Shown here piece after piece: positions 18,541-26,849 of a DNA stretch of 64,000 nt (positions are counted from its first letter, which is position 1; the number at the start of each line of letters is the position of its first letter). The notes under the pieces were generated by a model. The model did not search any database and had not been told where the DNA came from. It saw only the letters and a program-made list of their open reading frames with translations. Both the position numbers and the translations under genes were made by a program. Where the stretch lies: contig JBQTJX010000068.1 in the NCBI GenBank assembly GCA_052386675.1, positions 10,143-74,142 on the forward strand, given 5' to 3'. The stretch comes from RBG-16-66-20 sp052386675. GTDB taxonomy: Bacteria; Pseudomonadota; Gammaproteobacteria; Burkholderiales; SG8-39.

Positions 18541-20190
18541 ATGCCATGGGTTCGCCTGGGAAGCTGTGCAATCGCAGTCGTGCTGGTCGCCGGTTGCGCT
18601 TCGCCGCCGCCGCCCTCGGTGGAGCAGGCCTGCGCGCGCCTGATGGTCACGGTGCCAAAGGGCGAGATCGACCTGCCCAGCGGCGCCGCCACCGTGCGCA
18701 GCGCGGTCCATGTCGCGGCCTCGGATTTACGCGTGCCCCCGGCCGGGCCGATCACGCCTGCGCTGCCGGCGCATTGCCAGGTCATCGGCGACATCGCGCC
18801 GCTGGATCCCAAGGCGCCGGTGATCCGCTTCCAGGTGAACTTGCCGGTGCAATGGAACGTGCGCGCGCTGCAGTACGGTGGCGGCGGTTTCAACGGCGTG
18901 CTCATCACCGGGCTCGCCCTGCCGCCGGGCGCTCGATCGGACCGGCCGGGGCCCCTTGCGCGCGGCTACGCCACCTTCGGCACCGACTCCGGCCACCAGA
19001 ACCGGCCCGGGGTCCCGCTGCAGGCGTTCTCGCTCAATGACGAGGCGCTGGAGAACTTCGCGCACGCTTCCTACAAGAAGGTGAAGGACGTCGCGGTGGC
19101 GCTGATGCGCCTGCGCTACGGTCGACCGCCGCAGCATGTGTACTTCATGGGGAGTTCGGAAGGCGGCCGCGAGGGCTTGACCATGGCGCAGCGCTATCCG
19201 GGGGACTACGCCGGCATCTTCAGCCGCGTGCCGGTGATCAACTGGACCGCGTTGCAACACATGGGCCTGAGGAACGGCCTCGCGCTCATGGGCGAGGGCT
19301 GGATCCGCCCGGCGCAGGTGAAGCTGGTGCACGAGGCCGTGCTCGCCGCCTGCGATGCGGCCGATGGCCTCGCCGATGGCATCGTCAGCGACTACACCGG
19401 ATGCCGCGCGCGCTTCGATGTCACGAAGCTGCGCTGCGCGCCGGCGCAGAAGGGCGATGGCTGCCTCACCGAGCCGCAGTTGCGTGCGGTTCAGGCGCTG
19501 CACAGTCCCTATCGCTTCAACTTCGGCCTCGCGCACTGGGAGACCGAGTACCCGGGCTACGGCCTGGGCGGGGAGAACACGCCGGGCAATTTCCCGTTCG
19601 GCGGCTGGCGCGCGTGGTATTCCGGCGATTCGGCGCCGGTGTCGCCGCCGGCGCTGACCAACGGCCGCGCCTGGCAGTACGGCTCGGGCGCGATCCAGTA
19701 TTTCTACGCGCAGGACGCCAAGTACGACCTGCGCAAGTACAACCCGGATGATTTCCGCAACCGCATCCTCAAGGTCTCCGCGCTGATGGATTCCACCGAC
19801 CCGGACCTCGCGCGCTTCCATGCCGGCGGCGGCAAGCTGGTGATCCTGGAGCACATGGCCGACTACGCGCAGAGCCCGTATGCGGGCATCGAGTACTGGC
19901 AGAAGGTGGTGGCGAAGATGCGCCAGCCGGTGGTGGACCAGTTCGCGCGCCTGTACGTGGCGCCGGGCGTGGATCACGTCGGCACCGGCGCGCCGGCCAG
20001 CGTGGACATGCTGGAAGTGCTGGAGGACTGGGTGGAGCGTGGCCGCGCGCCGGGAACGCTGAACGTGGTGCAGCAGGAGCGCGCCGCGCCCTTCAAGGTG
20101 CTGAACGCGCGGCCGCTGTGCCGCTGGCCGGCGTATCCGCACTACAGCGGCGGCGATCCCGCCTCAGCGGCCAGCTTCAGCTGCCGCTGA
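18541..20190 (+). CDS. tannase/feruloyl esterase family lipoprotein
   Basis: This 549-aa alpha/beta hydrolase of the tannase/feruloyl esterase family cleaves ester bonds of plant phenolics or related aromatic esters. The start ATG follows GGGAGG and gives a lipoprotein signal with lipobox VAGC (cleavage before Cys ~19), so it is probably anchored in the envelope. The nucleophile is in FMGSSEGGREGL, and the family's CS-D-HC-like elements appear as TALQHMG and a C-terminal GVDHVGTG with the catalytic His. Cys pairs (CDAADG, YTGC, LRCAP) fit the disulfides of the lid. The last codons are part of a 22-bp direct repeat. Confidence 0.87.
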   Translation: MPWVRLGSCAIAVVLVAGCASPPPPSVEQACARLMVTVPKGEIDLPSGAATVRSAVHVAASDLRVPPAGPITPALPAHCQVIGDIAPLDPKAPVIRFQVNLPVQWNVRALQYGGGGFNGVLITGLALPPGARSDRPGPLARGYATFGTDSGHQNRPGVPLQAFSLNDEALENFAHASYKKVKDVAVALMRLRYGRPPQHVYFMGSSEGGREGLTMAQRYPGDYAGIFSRVPVINWTALQHMGLRNGLALMGEGWIRPAQVKLVHEAVLAACDAADGLADGIVSDYTGCRARFDVTKLRCAPAQKGDGCLTEPQLRAVQALHSPYRFNFGLAHWETEYPGYGLGGENTPGNFPFGGWRAWYSGDSAPVSPPALTNGRAWQYGSGAIQYFYAQDAKYDLRKYNPDDFRNRILKVSALMDSTDPDLARFHAGGGKLVILEHMADYAQSPYAGIEYWQKVVAKMRQPVVDQFARLYVAPGVDHVGTGAPASVDMLEVLEDWVERGRAPGTLNVVQQERAAPFKVLNARPLCRWPAYPHYSGGDPASAASFSCR

Positions 20191-20224
20191 CCTTGATTTC
20201 GTCCAGCTTCAGCTGCCGCTGACC
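20171..20224. repeat. 22-bp direct repeat at the end of the tannase-family gene
   Basis: A 22-bp unit beginning CCAGCTTCAGCTG occurs at 20171-20192 and again at 20203-20224, a 32-bp offset. The first copy encodes the gene's last residues and stop; the second lies just outside. It looks like a local duplication, with CAGCTG and a partial third similarity (GCTTCAGCCGCCG) just after. Confidence 0.7.
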
Positions 20225-20240
20225 AGGCCGGCGGCTCGCT

Positions 20241-21449
20241 TCAGCCGCCGCCGGAGCGGCGGCCCTTTTCATACCAGCGCGACATCACCTCGATGGCGAT
20301 GCAGGAGGCGAAGGTTGCCGCCACCAGCGCCGCCTGTCCCACGCCCCAGCCCCAGCGGTCCACCACGAGCGCGAACAGCGTCGGCGAGATCGCGTGCACG
20401 ATCAGGATCGGCGTCGCCAGCACGCCCAGCACCGCGCCGTAGCCGTTGGCGCCGAACAGCTGCAGCGGCACCGCGCCGCGCACGATCGTGATCACGCCCT
20501 GCGAGGCGCCCATCACCAGGGTGAAGACGAGGATGGCCGCGAAGTTGCCGTTCGCCGCGTAAAGCAGGAGGAATGACAGCGGCAGCACGCCGATGGCGAT
20601 GCGCGCCACCGTGATGGCGTGCAGCTTGCGGCCGAAGAGGATTTCCACCACCCGGCCGCCGAACTGCGCGAAGCCCTTGAGCGAGGCGACCCAGACCGCG
20701 GCCGCCGTGGCGAGGCCGGCGGCCTCCAGCAGCGGCACCAGCTGCACCGTGATGACGCTGAAGGCAAAGCCATTGAGCGACATCACCAGCGCGAACAGCG
20801 CCATGGCCACGGTGCGCCGGTTGCCTTTCAATGGGGCACTGCCAGCCTGCGCTTCTTGTTTCTCGTCCACGCGGCGCGCCGAATCTTCCGTCCTCGCCAG
20901 GCCGATCCAGTTGAGCGGCAGGCAGACCGCGAGGTTGATCACGGCGAACATCACCAGCGTGTCGCGCCACCCCATGGATTCGTTGAAGTAGTGCCCGAGC
21001 ACCCAGAACACCGTGGAGGCGAAGGCGCCAAACAGCGTGAGATAGGAGATCGCCTGCCGCCCGCGCGAAGGCAGCACCTGCACCAGCGCGGCGAAGGCGG
21101 CGTCGTACAGGCACAGGCGCATGCCGATGCCAAGGAAAGCCCAGGCACCGAGCCAGGCCGCGGGCGACTGCGCGAGCGACAGCGCGTAGAGGCCCATCGA
21201 CGTCAACACCGTGCCCATCGCCATCACCCGGCGCGCCCCCCAGGCGTCGATCGCCTTTCCGGCCGCGGTCGAGACCAGCCCCATCACCAGCAGTGCGACG
21301 GTGAAACCGAAATAGACGAGCGACAGGCTCCAGCCGGTGTCCGCGACCACGGGCTTCGCGAGCACGCCGAGGCAGTAGTAGGCGGTGCCCCAGGCGGTGA
21401 TCTGGCCGATGCCGAGGGCGGTGACCGCGAGGGGGAGCGGGTCGCGCAT
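20241..21449 (-). CDS. MFS transporter (OFA/UhpT-like 12-TM)
   Basis: This 402-aa major facilitator has about twelve transmembrane helices in two halves separated by a charged loop near residues 190-215 (TEDSARRVDEKQEAQAG). The first-half signature KAIDAWGARRVMAMG matches the loop 2-3 motif (DxxGxRR). Motifs are those of the general metabolite or monocarboxylate MFS groups. It lies downstream of cspA on the same strand but after that gene's terminator, so it is probably transcribed separately. Substrate is unknown. Confidence 0.87.
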   Translation of the reverse strand: MRDPLPLAVTALGIGQITAWGTAYYCLGVLAKPVVADTGWSLSLVYFGFTVALLVMGLVSTAAGKAIDAWGARRVMAMGTVLTSMGLYALSLAQSPAAWLGAWAFLGIGMRLCLYDAAFAALVQVLPSRGRQAISYLTLFGAFASTVFWVLGHYFNESMGWRDTLVMFAVINLAVCLPLNWIGLARTEDSARRVDEKQEAQAGSAPLKGNRRTVAMALFALVMSLNGFAFSVITVQLVPLLEAAGLATAAAVWVASLKGFAQFGGRVVEILFGRKLHAITVARIAIGVLPLSFLLLYAANGNFAAILVFTLVMGASQGVITIVRGAVPLQLFGANGYGAVLGVLATPILIVHAISPTLFALVVDRWGWGVGQAALVAATFASCIAIEVMSRWYEKGRRSGGG

Positions 21450-21462
21450 GTTCGTATAAATG

Positions 21463-21489
21463 AAAAAAGCCCGGCGAACCGGGCTTTTT
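21463..21489 (-). terminator. rho-independent terminator after cspA
   Basis: A 6-bp GC stem (GCCCGG / CCGGGC) with a 4-nt loop at 21469-21484 is flanked by six A on one side and five T on the other, so it works best leftward, 24 bp after the cspA stop. It separates cspA from the MFS gene. Confidence 0.85.
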
Positions 21490-21512
21490 CCTGGTGCTGA
21501 CTGCCTGGCGGT

Positions 21513-21716
21513 TTAGGCCGGGCGGACGTTCGTGGCGTTGGGGCCCTTGGCGCCCTGGCCGACGTCGTATTGCACCTTGTCGTTCTCCTTGAGCGACTTG
21601 AAGCCGCCACCCTGGATCGCGGAGAAATGGACGAAAAGGTCTTTGCCGCCGTCATCCGGCGTGATGAAGCCGAAGCCCTTGGCGTCGTTGAACCACTTAA
21701 CGGTACCTGTACTCAT
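21513..21716 (-). CDS. cspA: cold-shock protein (CspA family)
   Basis: This 67-aa single cold-shock domain binds single-stranded RNA and DNA and acts as an RNA chaperone. RNP1 (KGFGFITPDDG) and RNP2 (DLFVHFSAI) are both intact, and the N-terminus MSTGTVKWFN is typical. An AAGGAA ribosome-binding site precedes the ATG. The gene has its own strong promoter, a leader of about 155 nt and a terminator, so it forms a single-gene unit. Several paralogues usually exist in such genomes, so the symbol means the family rather than proven orthology. Confidence 0.96.
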   Translation of the reverse strand: MSTGTVKWFNDAKGFGFITPDDGGKDLFVHFSAIQGGGFKSLKENDKVQYDVGQGAKGPNATNVRPA

Positions 21717-21871
21717 GTTATTTCCTTGATGTCTATTGATAAAAAAGGCTGGTAGGGAAATCCTACAAGGCCCATTGGACTATCAAGGGAATCGACCTAG
21801 GAGAAGTGCGGTACTGGACTTGCGTCGTACCACTACAGACTGACTGGACTTTTCACTGCTTGACGTTCCTG
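21717..21871 (-). promoter_or_regulatory. long 5' untranslated leader of cspA
   Basis: From the predicted transcription start near 21871 to the ATG, about 155 nt are untranslated, close to the 159-nt leader of E. coli cspA that acts as an RNA thermosensor. The leader contains several short self-complementary stretches. A temperature-dependent fold is inferred from length, position and gene type only. Confidence 0.55.
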
Positions 21872-21877
21872 AGCCGC

Positions 21878-21906
21878 TTTATACCGCAGGCGCCCAACCC
21901 TGTCAA
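21878..21906 (-). promoter_or_regulatory. sigma-70 promoter of cspA
   Basis: Reading leftward, TTGACA (21906-21901), a 17-nt spacer and TATAAA (21883-21878) form a near-consensus housekeeping promoter, one of the best in the window. The predicted start is about 21871. Confidence 0.85.
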
Positions 21907-21915
21907 TTCAATCAA

Positions 21916-22689
21916 TTACTTGCCCGCGTAGCTGGCAGCCATCCCGGCGCGGACGTCGTTCTGGATGCCGTAAGGGGCGATCGGGTAGCGCAGGCCGTTC
22001 TTCGCCAGCGCCTTCATGCCTTCGATGGCCTTGGGAAGGTACTCCGGCGGCAGCGCCATGAGCATTTCCTCGTCCGGCACGCCGCCGTAGCGGCGTTCGG
22101 CGAAGCAGGGCAGCGAAAGGCTCGGTTCGCCTGTCTTCAGCGCCCGGCCCCAGGAGTCCGCGCAGGCGGTCTCGCCCACCACGCTCCAGTCGAATTTGCG
22201 GTAGTCCTTCCACTGCAAGCCATTGATCAGGATGATCATCTGGCCTGGCGTGGCGTACACCAGGCAAATGTCCGGCGGGTCCAGGCGGCCCGAGGCGAGG
22301 GGCGATACCGCCATAGCCTCGTACTTGCCGTAGGGCACGACGCTCAGGGCCTCCTGGCGCGCCTGGGCGTCGGGCTGCGTCGCGTGCCAGACCCCGACGT
22401 AGTTCTTGCCGCTCTTCCATTCCGAGTCCTGCGCCGTCAGGCCGATGACCGCGCGGCACTGGTTGCCCACCAGGTCTTCGGCGGTGATGCCGACGGTCCA
22501 TCCGAGGCGCGAGGCCATGCTCACCACCTGGTCCGTCGTGTGGATCGTCCTGGGCCGGCGGATCTTCGGGATTGCCTCCATGTCCGCCTTGCGCTCGAAC
22601 ATCTTCATGCCGATGACCGTGGTCTTCAGGCGCAGCAGCGCGTTCAGGTCGGCGACGAGGGCCGGCCAGTCGAACCTGGCGGTGTCCAT
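21916..22689 (-). CDS. DUF169 domain-containing protein
   Basis: This 257-aa cytosolic protein resembles DUF169. LNALLRLKTTVIGMKMF is the usual N-terminal element, followed by a Cys-containing NQCRAVIGL, LVYATPGQMIILINGLQWK, and the C-terminal CFAERRYGGVPDEEMLMALPP. The function of the family is not established; members often sit with corrinoid or methyltransferase genes. A MetE-like gene lies about 560 bp further upstream on the same strand, which is suggestive but not proof of a link. It starts 5 bp after the small periplasmic protein gene. Confidence 0.78.
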   Translation of the reverse strand: MDTARFDWPALVADLNALLRLKTTVIGMKMFERKADMEAIPKIRRPRTIHTTDQVVSMASRLGWTVGITAEDLVGNQCRAVIGLTAQDSEWKSGKNYVGVWHATQPDAQARQEALSVVPYGKYEAMAVSPLASGRLDPPDICLVYATPGQMIILINGLQWKDYRKFDWSVVGETACADSWGRALKTGEPSLSLPCFAERRYGGVPDEEMLMALPPEYLPKAIEGMKALAKNGLRYPIAPYGIQNDVRAGMAASYAGK

Positions 22690-22694
22690 GCCGG

Positions 22695-22979
22695 CTACCT
22701 GGTGCGGATCAGGACGGCTTCGATTTTCTCCAGCGGAATCACGGCGTCGAAGAACTCGCGCCCGGTGAGCGCCCCCAGCGCCACCAGCTTTCCGGTGGCT
22801 TCGCGCACCACGCCGGTCAGTTCCTGGCCGCCGGCCAGGCGCACGGTGACGCGCTTGCCCTTCTGCGCCTGCAGCACCGATTGCACCGTGTCGGCGGCGC
22901 CGAGGCTGACTTCCTGTGCATGCGCGAAAGGCGCGATCGAAAGCAGGGCGGCGGCGAGCAGGGAAAGGACGTGGCGCAT
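22695..22979 (-). CDS. small periplasmic protein, SH3-like fold suspected
   Basis: This 94-aa exported protein has a signal peptide MRHVLSLLAAALLSIAPFAHA. The mature ~73 residues look all-beta (GKRVTVRLAGGQELTGVVRE, then LVALGALTGREFFDAVIPL), like a small Sm/SH3-type barrel. No family is named with confidence. It is followed after 5 bp by the DUF169 gene and is probably transcribed with it. Confidence 0.68.
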   Translation of the reverse strand: MRHVLSLLAAALLSIAPFAHAQEVSLGAADTVQSVLQAQKGKRVTVRLAGGQELTGVVREATGKLVALGALTGREFFDAVIPLEKIEAVLIRTR

Positions 22980-23245
22980 GGCAACTCCCGGGATGAGGAT
23001 GATCCATTCTAAGGATTCCGCGGGCGCAGCCGTTAAGGAATACAGCGTCAGTCTCCGGTTCGGGGTGTTCCCGGAAGCCCAGGATCCCAAGACCCGGTTG
23101 CAGCGTCGAAGTCCGCTGTTGTGCACGCCCCGCGTCGGGCGAGCCTGATGCGGAACCGCGGCGACCCCTTCCCCCTCCAGGCTGGGGGATGCCTCGACCC
23201 GGAGGACTGATGCCCTTGCGCCAGCGCCGTCGCGCAGTATCCCGG
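22980..23245. other. 266-bp intergenic stretch, nothing recognised
   Basis: Between the MetE-like gene and the small periplasmic protein gene (both leftward) the sequence has no convincing ORF, T-tract terminator or riboswitch core. It must contain the end of the MetE-like transcript and the promoter for the next unit. Cobalamin-box and SAM-box motifs were looked for and not seen. Confidence 0.5.
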
Positions 23246-24271
23246 CTAGCCGCCGTGCTCGGCGCGCAGGATTTTCGCCGCCGCCACCATCGAGCGCAGC
23301 TTGCCGTCGGCGACTGCCCGGGGCAGGTACTTCATGCCGCAGTCCGGCGCGAGGATCACCTGTTCGGGCTTGATGTGCTTCAAGGCCCGGCGCACGCGCG
23401 CCGCAACCACTTCCGGCGTCTCGACTTCCATGCTGCTCAGGTCCAGGCAGCCGACCATGATCTGCTTGCCCGGCAGCTTCTCCAGCACGCTGCAGTCCAG
23501 GTTTGCCTGCGCGGTCTCGATGGACACCTGCTTGCAGCTGCAGCCGGCGAATTCGGGCAGGAAGGAGTAGCCGCTCGGCCGCACGTGCGCGATGTGCGCG
23601 TAGCCGAAGCAGATGTGCACCGCGGTCGTCCCGGTTATGCCTTCGAGCGCCCGGTTCAACGCCGCGACGCCGTACTCGCGCGCCTGCTCCGGCCGCGCCT
23701 GCATGTAGGGCTCGTCCACCTGCACCACGTCCGCGCCCGCCGCAAACAGGTCCCGGATCTCCTCGTTCACGGCTTCGGCGTAGGCCATGGCGCACTCGGC
23801 GTTCGTCTTGTAGAAGTCGTTCTGCGCCTGCTGGCTCATGGTGAAGGGGCCGGGGACGGTGATCTTCACCTGGCGGCTGGTGTTCCGCCGCAGGAACTTC
23901 AGGTCCTCGACTTCCACCGCGTGCTTGCGGCGGATCCTGCCCGCCACGCGCGGCACCGGATTGGGGTGGCCGGTGCGGTCCATCGCGGTGCCCGGATTGT
24001 CGATGTCCACGCCTTCCAGCGCGGTGGCGAACCGGTTCGAGTAGCTCTCGCGCCGGATCTCGCCGTCGGTGACGATGTCGATGCCGGCTTCCTCCTGGGC
24101 ACGGATCGCGACCAGCGTCGCGTCGTCCTGCGCTTCGGCAAGGTATGGCTCCGGGATGCGCCACAACTCCTTCGCGCGCACGCGCGGGGGGAGGCGGCTG
24201 GAGAGTTTCGCCCTGTCGATCAACCAGTCGGGCTGGGGGTAACTGCCTACGAGCGTTGTTGGAAACAGCAT
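23246..24271 (-). CDS. cobalamin-independent methionine synthase MetE-like protein (C-terminal domain type)
   Basis: This 341-aa protein corresponds to the catalytic UROD/MetE-like barrel without the N-terminal half of true MetE. Motifs are TTLVGSYPQPDWL, IDIVTDGEIRRESY, ADVVQVDEPYMQ, VHICFGYAH with candidate zinc-binding His and Cys, and the C-terminal zinc Cys in ILAPDCGMKYLPR. Such short proteins may transfer methyl groups from small donors to homocysteine or a corrinoid, or be epoxyalkane-CoM-transferase-like. Methionine synthesis is therefore not certain. It is divergent from the Bug/GST/MBL operon. Confidence 0.85.
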   Translation of the reverse strand: MLFPTTLVGSYPQPDWLIDRAKLSSRLPPRVRAKELWRIPEPYLAEAQDDATLVAIRAQEEAGIDIVTDGEIRRESYSNRFATALEGVDIDNPGTAMDRTGHPNPVPRVAGRIRRKHAVEVEDLKFLRRNTSRQVKITVPGPFTMSQQAQNDFYKTNAECAMAYAEAVNEEIRDLFAAGADVVQVDEPYMQARPEQAREYGVAALNRALEGITGTTAVHICFGYAHIAHVRPSGYSFLPEFAGCSCKQVSIETAQANLDCSVLEKLPGKQIMVGCLDLSSMEVETPEVVAARVRRALKHIKPEQVILAPDCGMKYLPRAVADGKLRSMVAAAKILRAEHGG

Positions 24272-24326
24272 GCGGCGAGAGTAGCAGGGGATGCCGGTCG
24301 CGGCATTTCGTGATATGAACCTGTCC

Positions 24327-25280
24327 ATGAAAAAACTACTCGCGCTCGTATTCCTCCTTCCGCTTGCTGCGGCCGCACAAACCTGGCCCTCCAAGCCCAT
24401 CCGCCTGGTCATCCCCTTCGGCCCCGGCGGCGCCACCGACGTCATCGCGCGGCTGGTCGGGCAGAAGGTGTCCGAGCAACTGGGCCAGCCCATCGTGTTC
24501 GACAACCGGCCCGGCGCCAACGGCAACATCGGCACCGAGGCGGCGGTGAAATCGCCCGCCGACGGCTACACCCTGGTGATGAGCTACGACGGCACCATGG
24601 CCATCAACCCGAGCGTCTACCGCAAGATGCCCTTCGATCCGGTGAAGGACCTGGCGCCCGTGGCGAGCGTGGCGCAACTGCCGCTGTTGATGGTGGTGCA
24701 CCCGTCGGTGCCGGCGAAGAACGTGGCCGAGTTCGTGGCGTTCGCGAAATCCAGGCCCGGGGCGGTCAACTATTCCAGCGCCGGCTATGGCAGCGCCGGC
24801 CACCTGGCGGCGGAGCTGTTCCGCGGCCGCGCCGGGATCGACATGGTGCACGTCAACTACAAGGGCGGCGGCCAGGCGGTGCTGGACCTGGTGGGCGGGC
24901 AGATCCAGATGGTCATGACCGGCCTCACCACCGTCGAGGGGCACCTGAAGGGCGGCAAGCTGCGCGCGCTCGCCTTCACTTCGCCCAGGCGCATGTCCGG
25001 GGCGCCCGAGGTGCCCACCTTCGACGAATCCGGCTTCCCGGGGCTGGTGGTGCAGTCCTGGTACGGCATCCTCGCGCCGGCCGGCACGCCGGCGGACATC
25101 GTCGGGCGGCTGAACGGCGAGATCAACAAGGCCATCCAGGCGCCGGAGGTCCGCGCGCGCCTTGCTTCGCTGGGCACCGATCCCACCGGCGGGAGCGCGG
25201 CGGAATTTGGCGCCACCATCCGCGCCGACATCGCGCGCTGGGCCAAGGTGGTCGAGACCGCGGGGATCAAGATCGACTGA
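24327..25280 (+). CDS. Bug family (TctC-like) periplasmic substrate-binding protein
   Basis: This 317-aa exported solute receptor has a signal peptide (MKKLLALVFLLPLAAAAQ). WPSKPIRLVIPFGPGGATD, IVFDNRPGANGNIG and SPADGYTLVMSYDG are the family's ligand-binding loops. An in-frame ATG 12 bp upstream is also possible. It is a different paralogue from the Bug protein at 8242-9195. It leads a rightward run with GST, MBL and NIPSNAP genes, consistent with uptake and degradation of one organic compound (inference). Confidence 0.92.
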   Translation: MKKLLALVFLLPLAAAAQTWPSKPIRLVIPFGPGGATDVIARLVGQKVSEQLGQPIVFDNRPGANGNIGTEAAVKSPADGYTLVMSYDGTMAINPSVYRKMPFDPVKDLAPVASVAQLPLLMVVHPSVPAKNVAEFVAFAKSRPGAVNYSSAGYGSAGHLAAELFRGRAGIDMVHVNYKGGGQAVLDLVGGQIQMVMTGLTTVEGHLKGGKLRALAFTSPRRMSGAPEVPTFDESGFPGLVVQSWYGILAPAGTPADIVGRLNGEINKAIQAPEVRARLASLGTDPTGGSAAEFGATIRADIARWAKVVETAGIKID

Positions 25281-25281
25281 C

Positions 25282-25923
25282 GTGATCCAGCTTCACTACT
25301 TTCCCGGCAATGCGAGCTTCATTCCGCATCTGCTGCTGGAGGAACTCGGGGTTCCGTTCGAGCTTTGCTACGTAGACCGGGCGAAGTCAGCGCACAAGGC
25401 GCCTGAATACCTGAGGCTCAATCCGAACGGCCAGATCCCTGTCTTTGTGGACGGGGATCTCGTGCTGTACGAAACCGCGGCCATTTGCCTGCACCTGGTC
25501 GACACCCATCCCCGTGCCGGCCTGGCGCCGGCCCATGGCACCGTCGAGCGCGCGCATTTCAACAAATGGCTGATGTGGTTCACCAATTCGGTTCAGGCGA
25601 CCTTGATGCTCTATTTCTATCCGGAGCGGTGGATGGACGAGGGCAACAAGGACGGCGCGGCGCAACTGAAGGCGCATGCGGAGGCGAAGGTGGGCGGGAT
25701 GCTGGAGCAGATCGACCGGCAGCTCGCGCAAGGCCCGTGGTTCCTCGGCGAGAGCTACGGCTCGCTCGATGCCTGGGCGTTCCTGATGGGGCGCTGGACG
25801 CGGTTCTTCGCTCGGCCTGCGCGCAGCCTTCCGCACTACGGGCCTTACCTGGAGCGGATGCTGGAGCGGGCGGCGGTGACGAAGGTGATTGCCACCGAGA
25901 AGCTCGCCGCGCCTTTCGTCTAA
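25282..25923 (+). CDS. glutathione S-transferase family protein
   Basis: This 213-aa cytosolic protein begins at a GTG 1 bp after the Bug stop. The thioredoxin-like N-terminal domain has IQLHYFPGNASFIPHLLLEE (Ser or Tyr region for glutathione activation), the cis-Pro in NGQIPVFVDG and the glutathione-binding YETAAICLHL. The helical C-terminal domain contains GPWFLGESYGSLDAW, with the N-capping Asp. It may conjugate, isomerise or dehalogenate a substrate with glutathione. Its place between a solute receptor and a metallo-hydrolase suggests catabolism rather than general detoxification. Confidence 0.9.
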   Translation: MIQLHYFPGNASFIPHLLLEELGVPFELCYVDRAKSAHKAPEYLRLNPNGQIPVFVDGDLVLYETAAICLHLVDTHPRAGLAPAHGTVERAHFNKWLMWFTNSVQATLMLYFYPERWMDEGNKDGAAQLKAHAEAKVGGMLEQIDRQLAQGPWFLGESYGSLDAWAFLMGRWTRFFARPARSLPHYGPYLERMLERAAVTKVIATEKLAAPFV

Positions 25924-25925
25924 GC

Positions 25926-26801
25926 ATGGCGACGACTTATCCGATCCAGCGCTGGCAAGTCGGCGCCGTGCGCATCACCCGCGTGGTCGAGATCGAAGGC
26001 GATTCCCCCGGCAGCTTCTTCTTCAAGGACGCCACCCCGGACAAACTGCTGCAGCACGCCTGGCTCAAGCCCCATTTCCTCACCGACACCGGGCGCCTCG
26101 TCGCCTCCATCCACGCCTTCGTCATCGAGTCCGCGGGCAAGGTCATCGTGGTGGACACCTGCGTCGGCAACGACAAGCCGCGCGAGGTGAAGGGCTGGAA
26201 CCTGCGCAAGGGCCGCTTCCTGGAGGACATGGCCGAGGCCGGTTTCCCGCGCGAGCGCGTGGACCTCGTCGTCTGCACCCACCTGCACGTGGATCACGTC
26301 GGCTGGAACACCATGCTCTCGGACGGCCGCTGGGTGCCGACCTTCCCCAATGCGCGCTACCTCATCGGGCGCGCGGAGTGGGCGTTCTGGAAGGACGAGG
26401 CGGCGGGGCCGGATCGTTCGATTCGTGACGACTCCGTGCGGCCGGTGCTCGATGCCGGGCTCGCGGACCTGGTGGCGTCAGACCATCGGCTGACGCCGGA
26501 GGTTTTCCTGGAACCCACGCCCGGGCATACGCCGGGGCATGTCAGCGTTCGCGTTTCCTCTTCCGGACCCGAGGCGGTGATCACCGGCGACCTGATGCAC
26601 CACCCGGTGCAGTGCGCCGAGCCGGGGTGGGCGAGCAACTTCGACAACGATCCGGAAGCGGCGCGGGCGACGCGGCGGGCGTTCCTCTCGCGCAACGCGG
26701 ACCGGAAGATCCTGGTGCTCGGCACCCATTTCGCGACGCCGACCGGCGGCACCCTGCGGGCCGAGGGCGGCGCCTGGCGCTTCGTGGCCGGAGAAATGTA
26801 A
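25926..26801 (+). CDS. MBL-fold metallo-hydrolase
   Basis: This 291-aa metallo-beta-lactamase-fold hydrolase binds two metals. The motif VCTHLHVDHVGWN provides HxHxDH, TPGHTPGHVSV the third His, ITGDLMHHP the bridging Asp, and LGTHFATPTGG the last His. Members cleave lactones, phosphodiesters or thioesters, and quorum-signal lactonases are relatives. The gene follows the GST by 2 bp. Its ATG-TAA end forms part of the 20-bp palindrome at 26796-26815. Confidence 0.9.
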   Translation: MATTYPIQRWQVGAVRITRVVEIEGDSPGSFFFKDATPDKLLQHAWLKPHFLTDTGRLVASIHAFVIESAGKVIVVDTCVGNDKPREVKGWNLRKGRFLEDMAEAGFPRERVDLVVCTHLHVDHVGWNTMLSDGRWVPTFPNARYLIGRAEWAFWKDEAAGPDRSIRDDSVRPVLDAGLADLVASDHRLTPEVFLEPTPGHTPGHVSVRVSSSGPEAVITGDLMHHPVQCAEPGWASNFDNDPEAARATRRAFLSRNADRKILVLGTHFATPTGGTLRAEGGAWRFVAGEM

Positions 26802-26815
26802 CCGATCGGTTACAT
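26796..26815. repeat. CGATCG-centred perfect palindrome (copy 1 of 4)
   Basis: ATGTAACCGATCGGTTACAT is a perfect 20-bp palindrome at the end of the MBL gene, 34 bp before the NIPSNAP start. Its 16-bp core GTAACCGATCGGTTAC recurs at 29969 and 56115, with a variant at 42917. In this copy an operator role for the NIPSNAP gene is possible. Confidence 0.85.
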
Positions 26816-26849
26816 CCGGCGCTGCACAGCACCCATCGGAGGCAAAACG

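Noticed and set aside
22980..23245. Possible cobalamin or SAM riboswitch near the MetE-like gene
   Set aside because: The gap is downstream of the MetE-like gene, not upstream, and no conserved riboswitch core was found.
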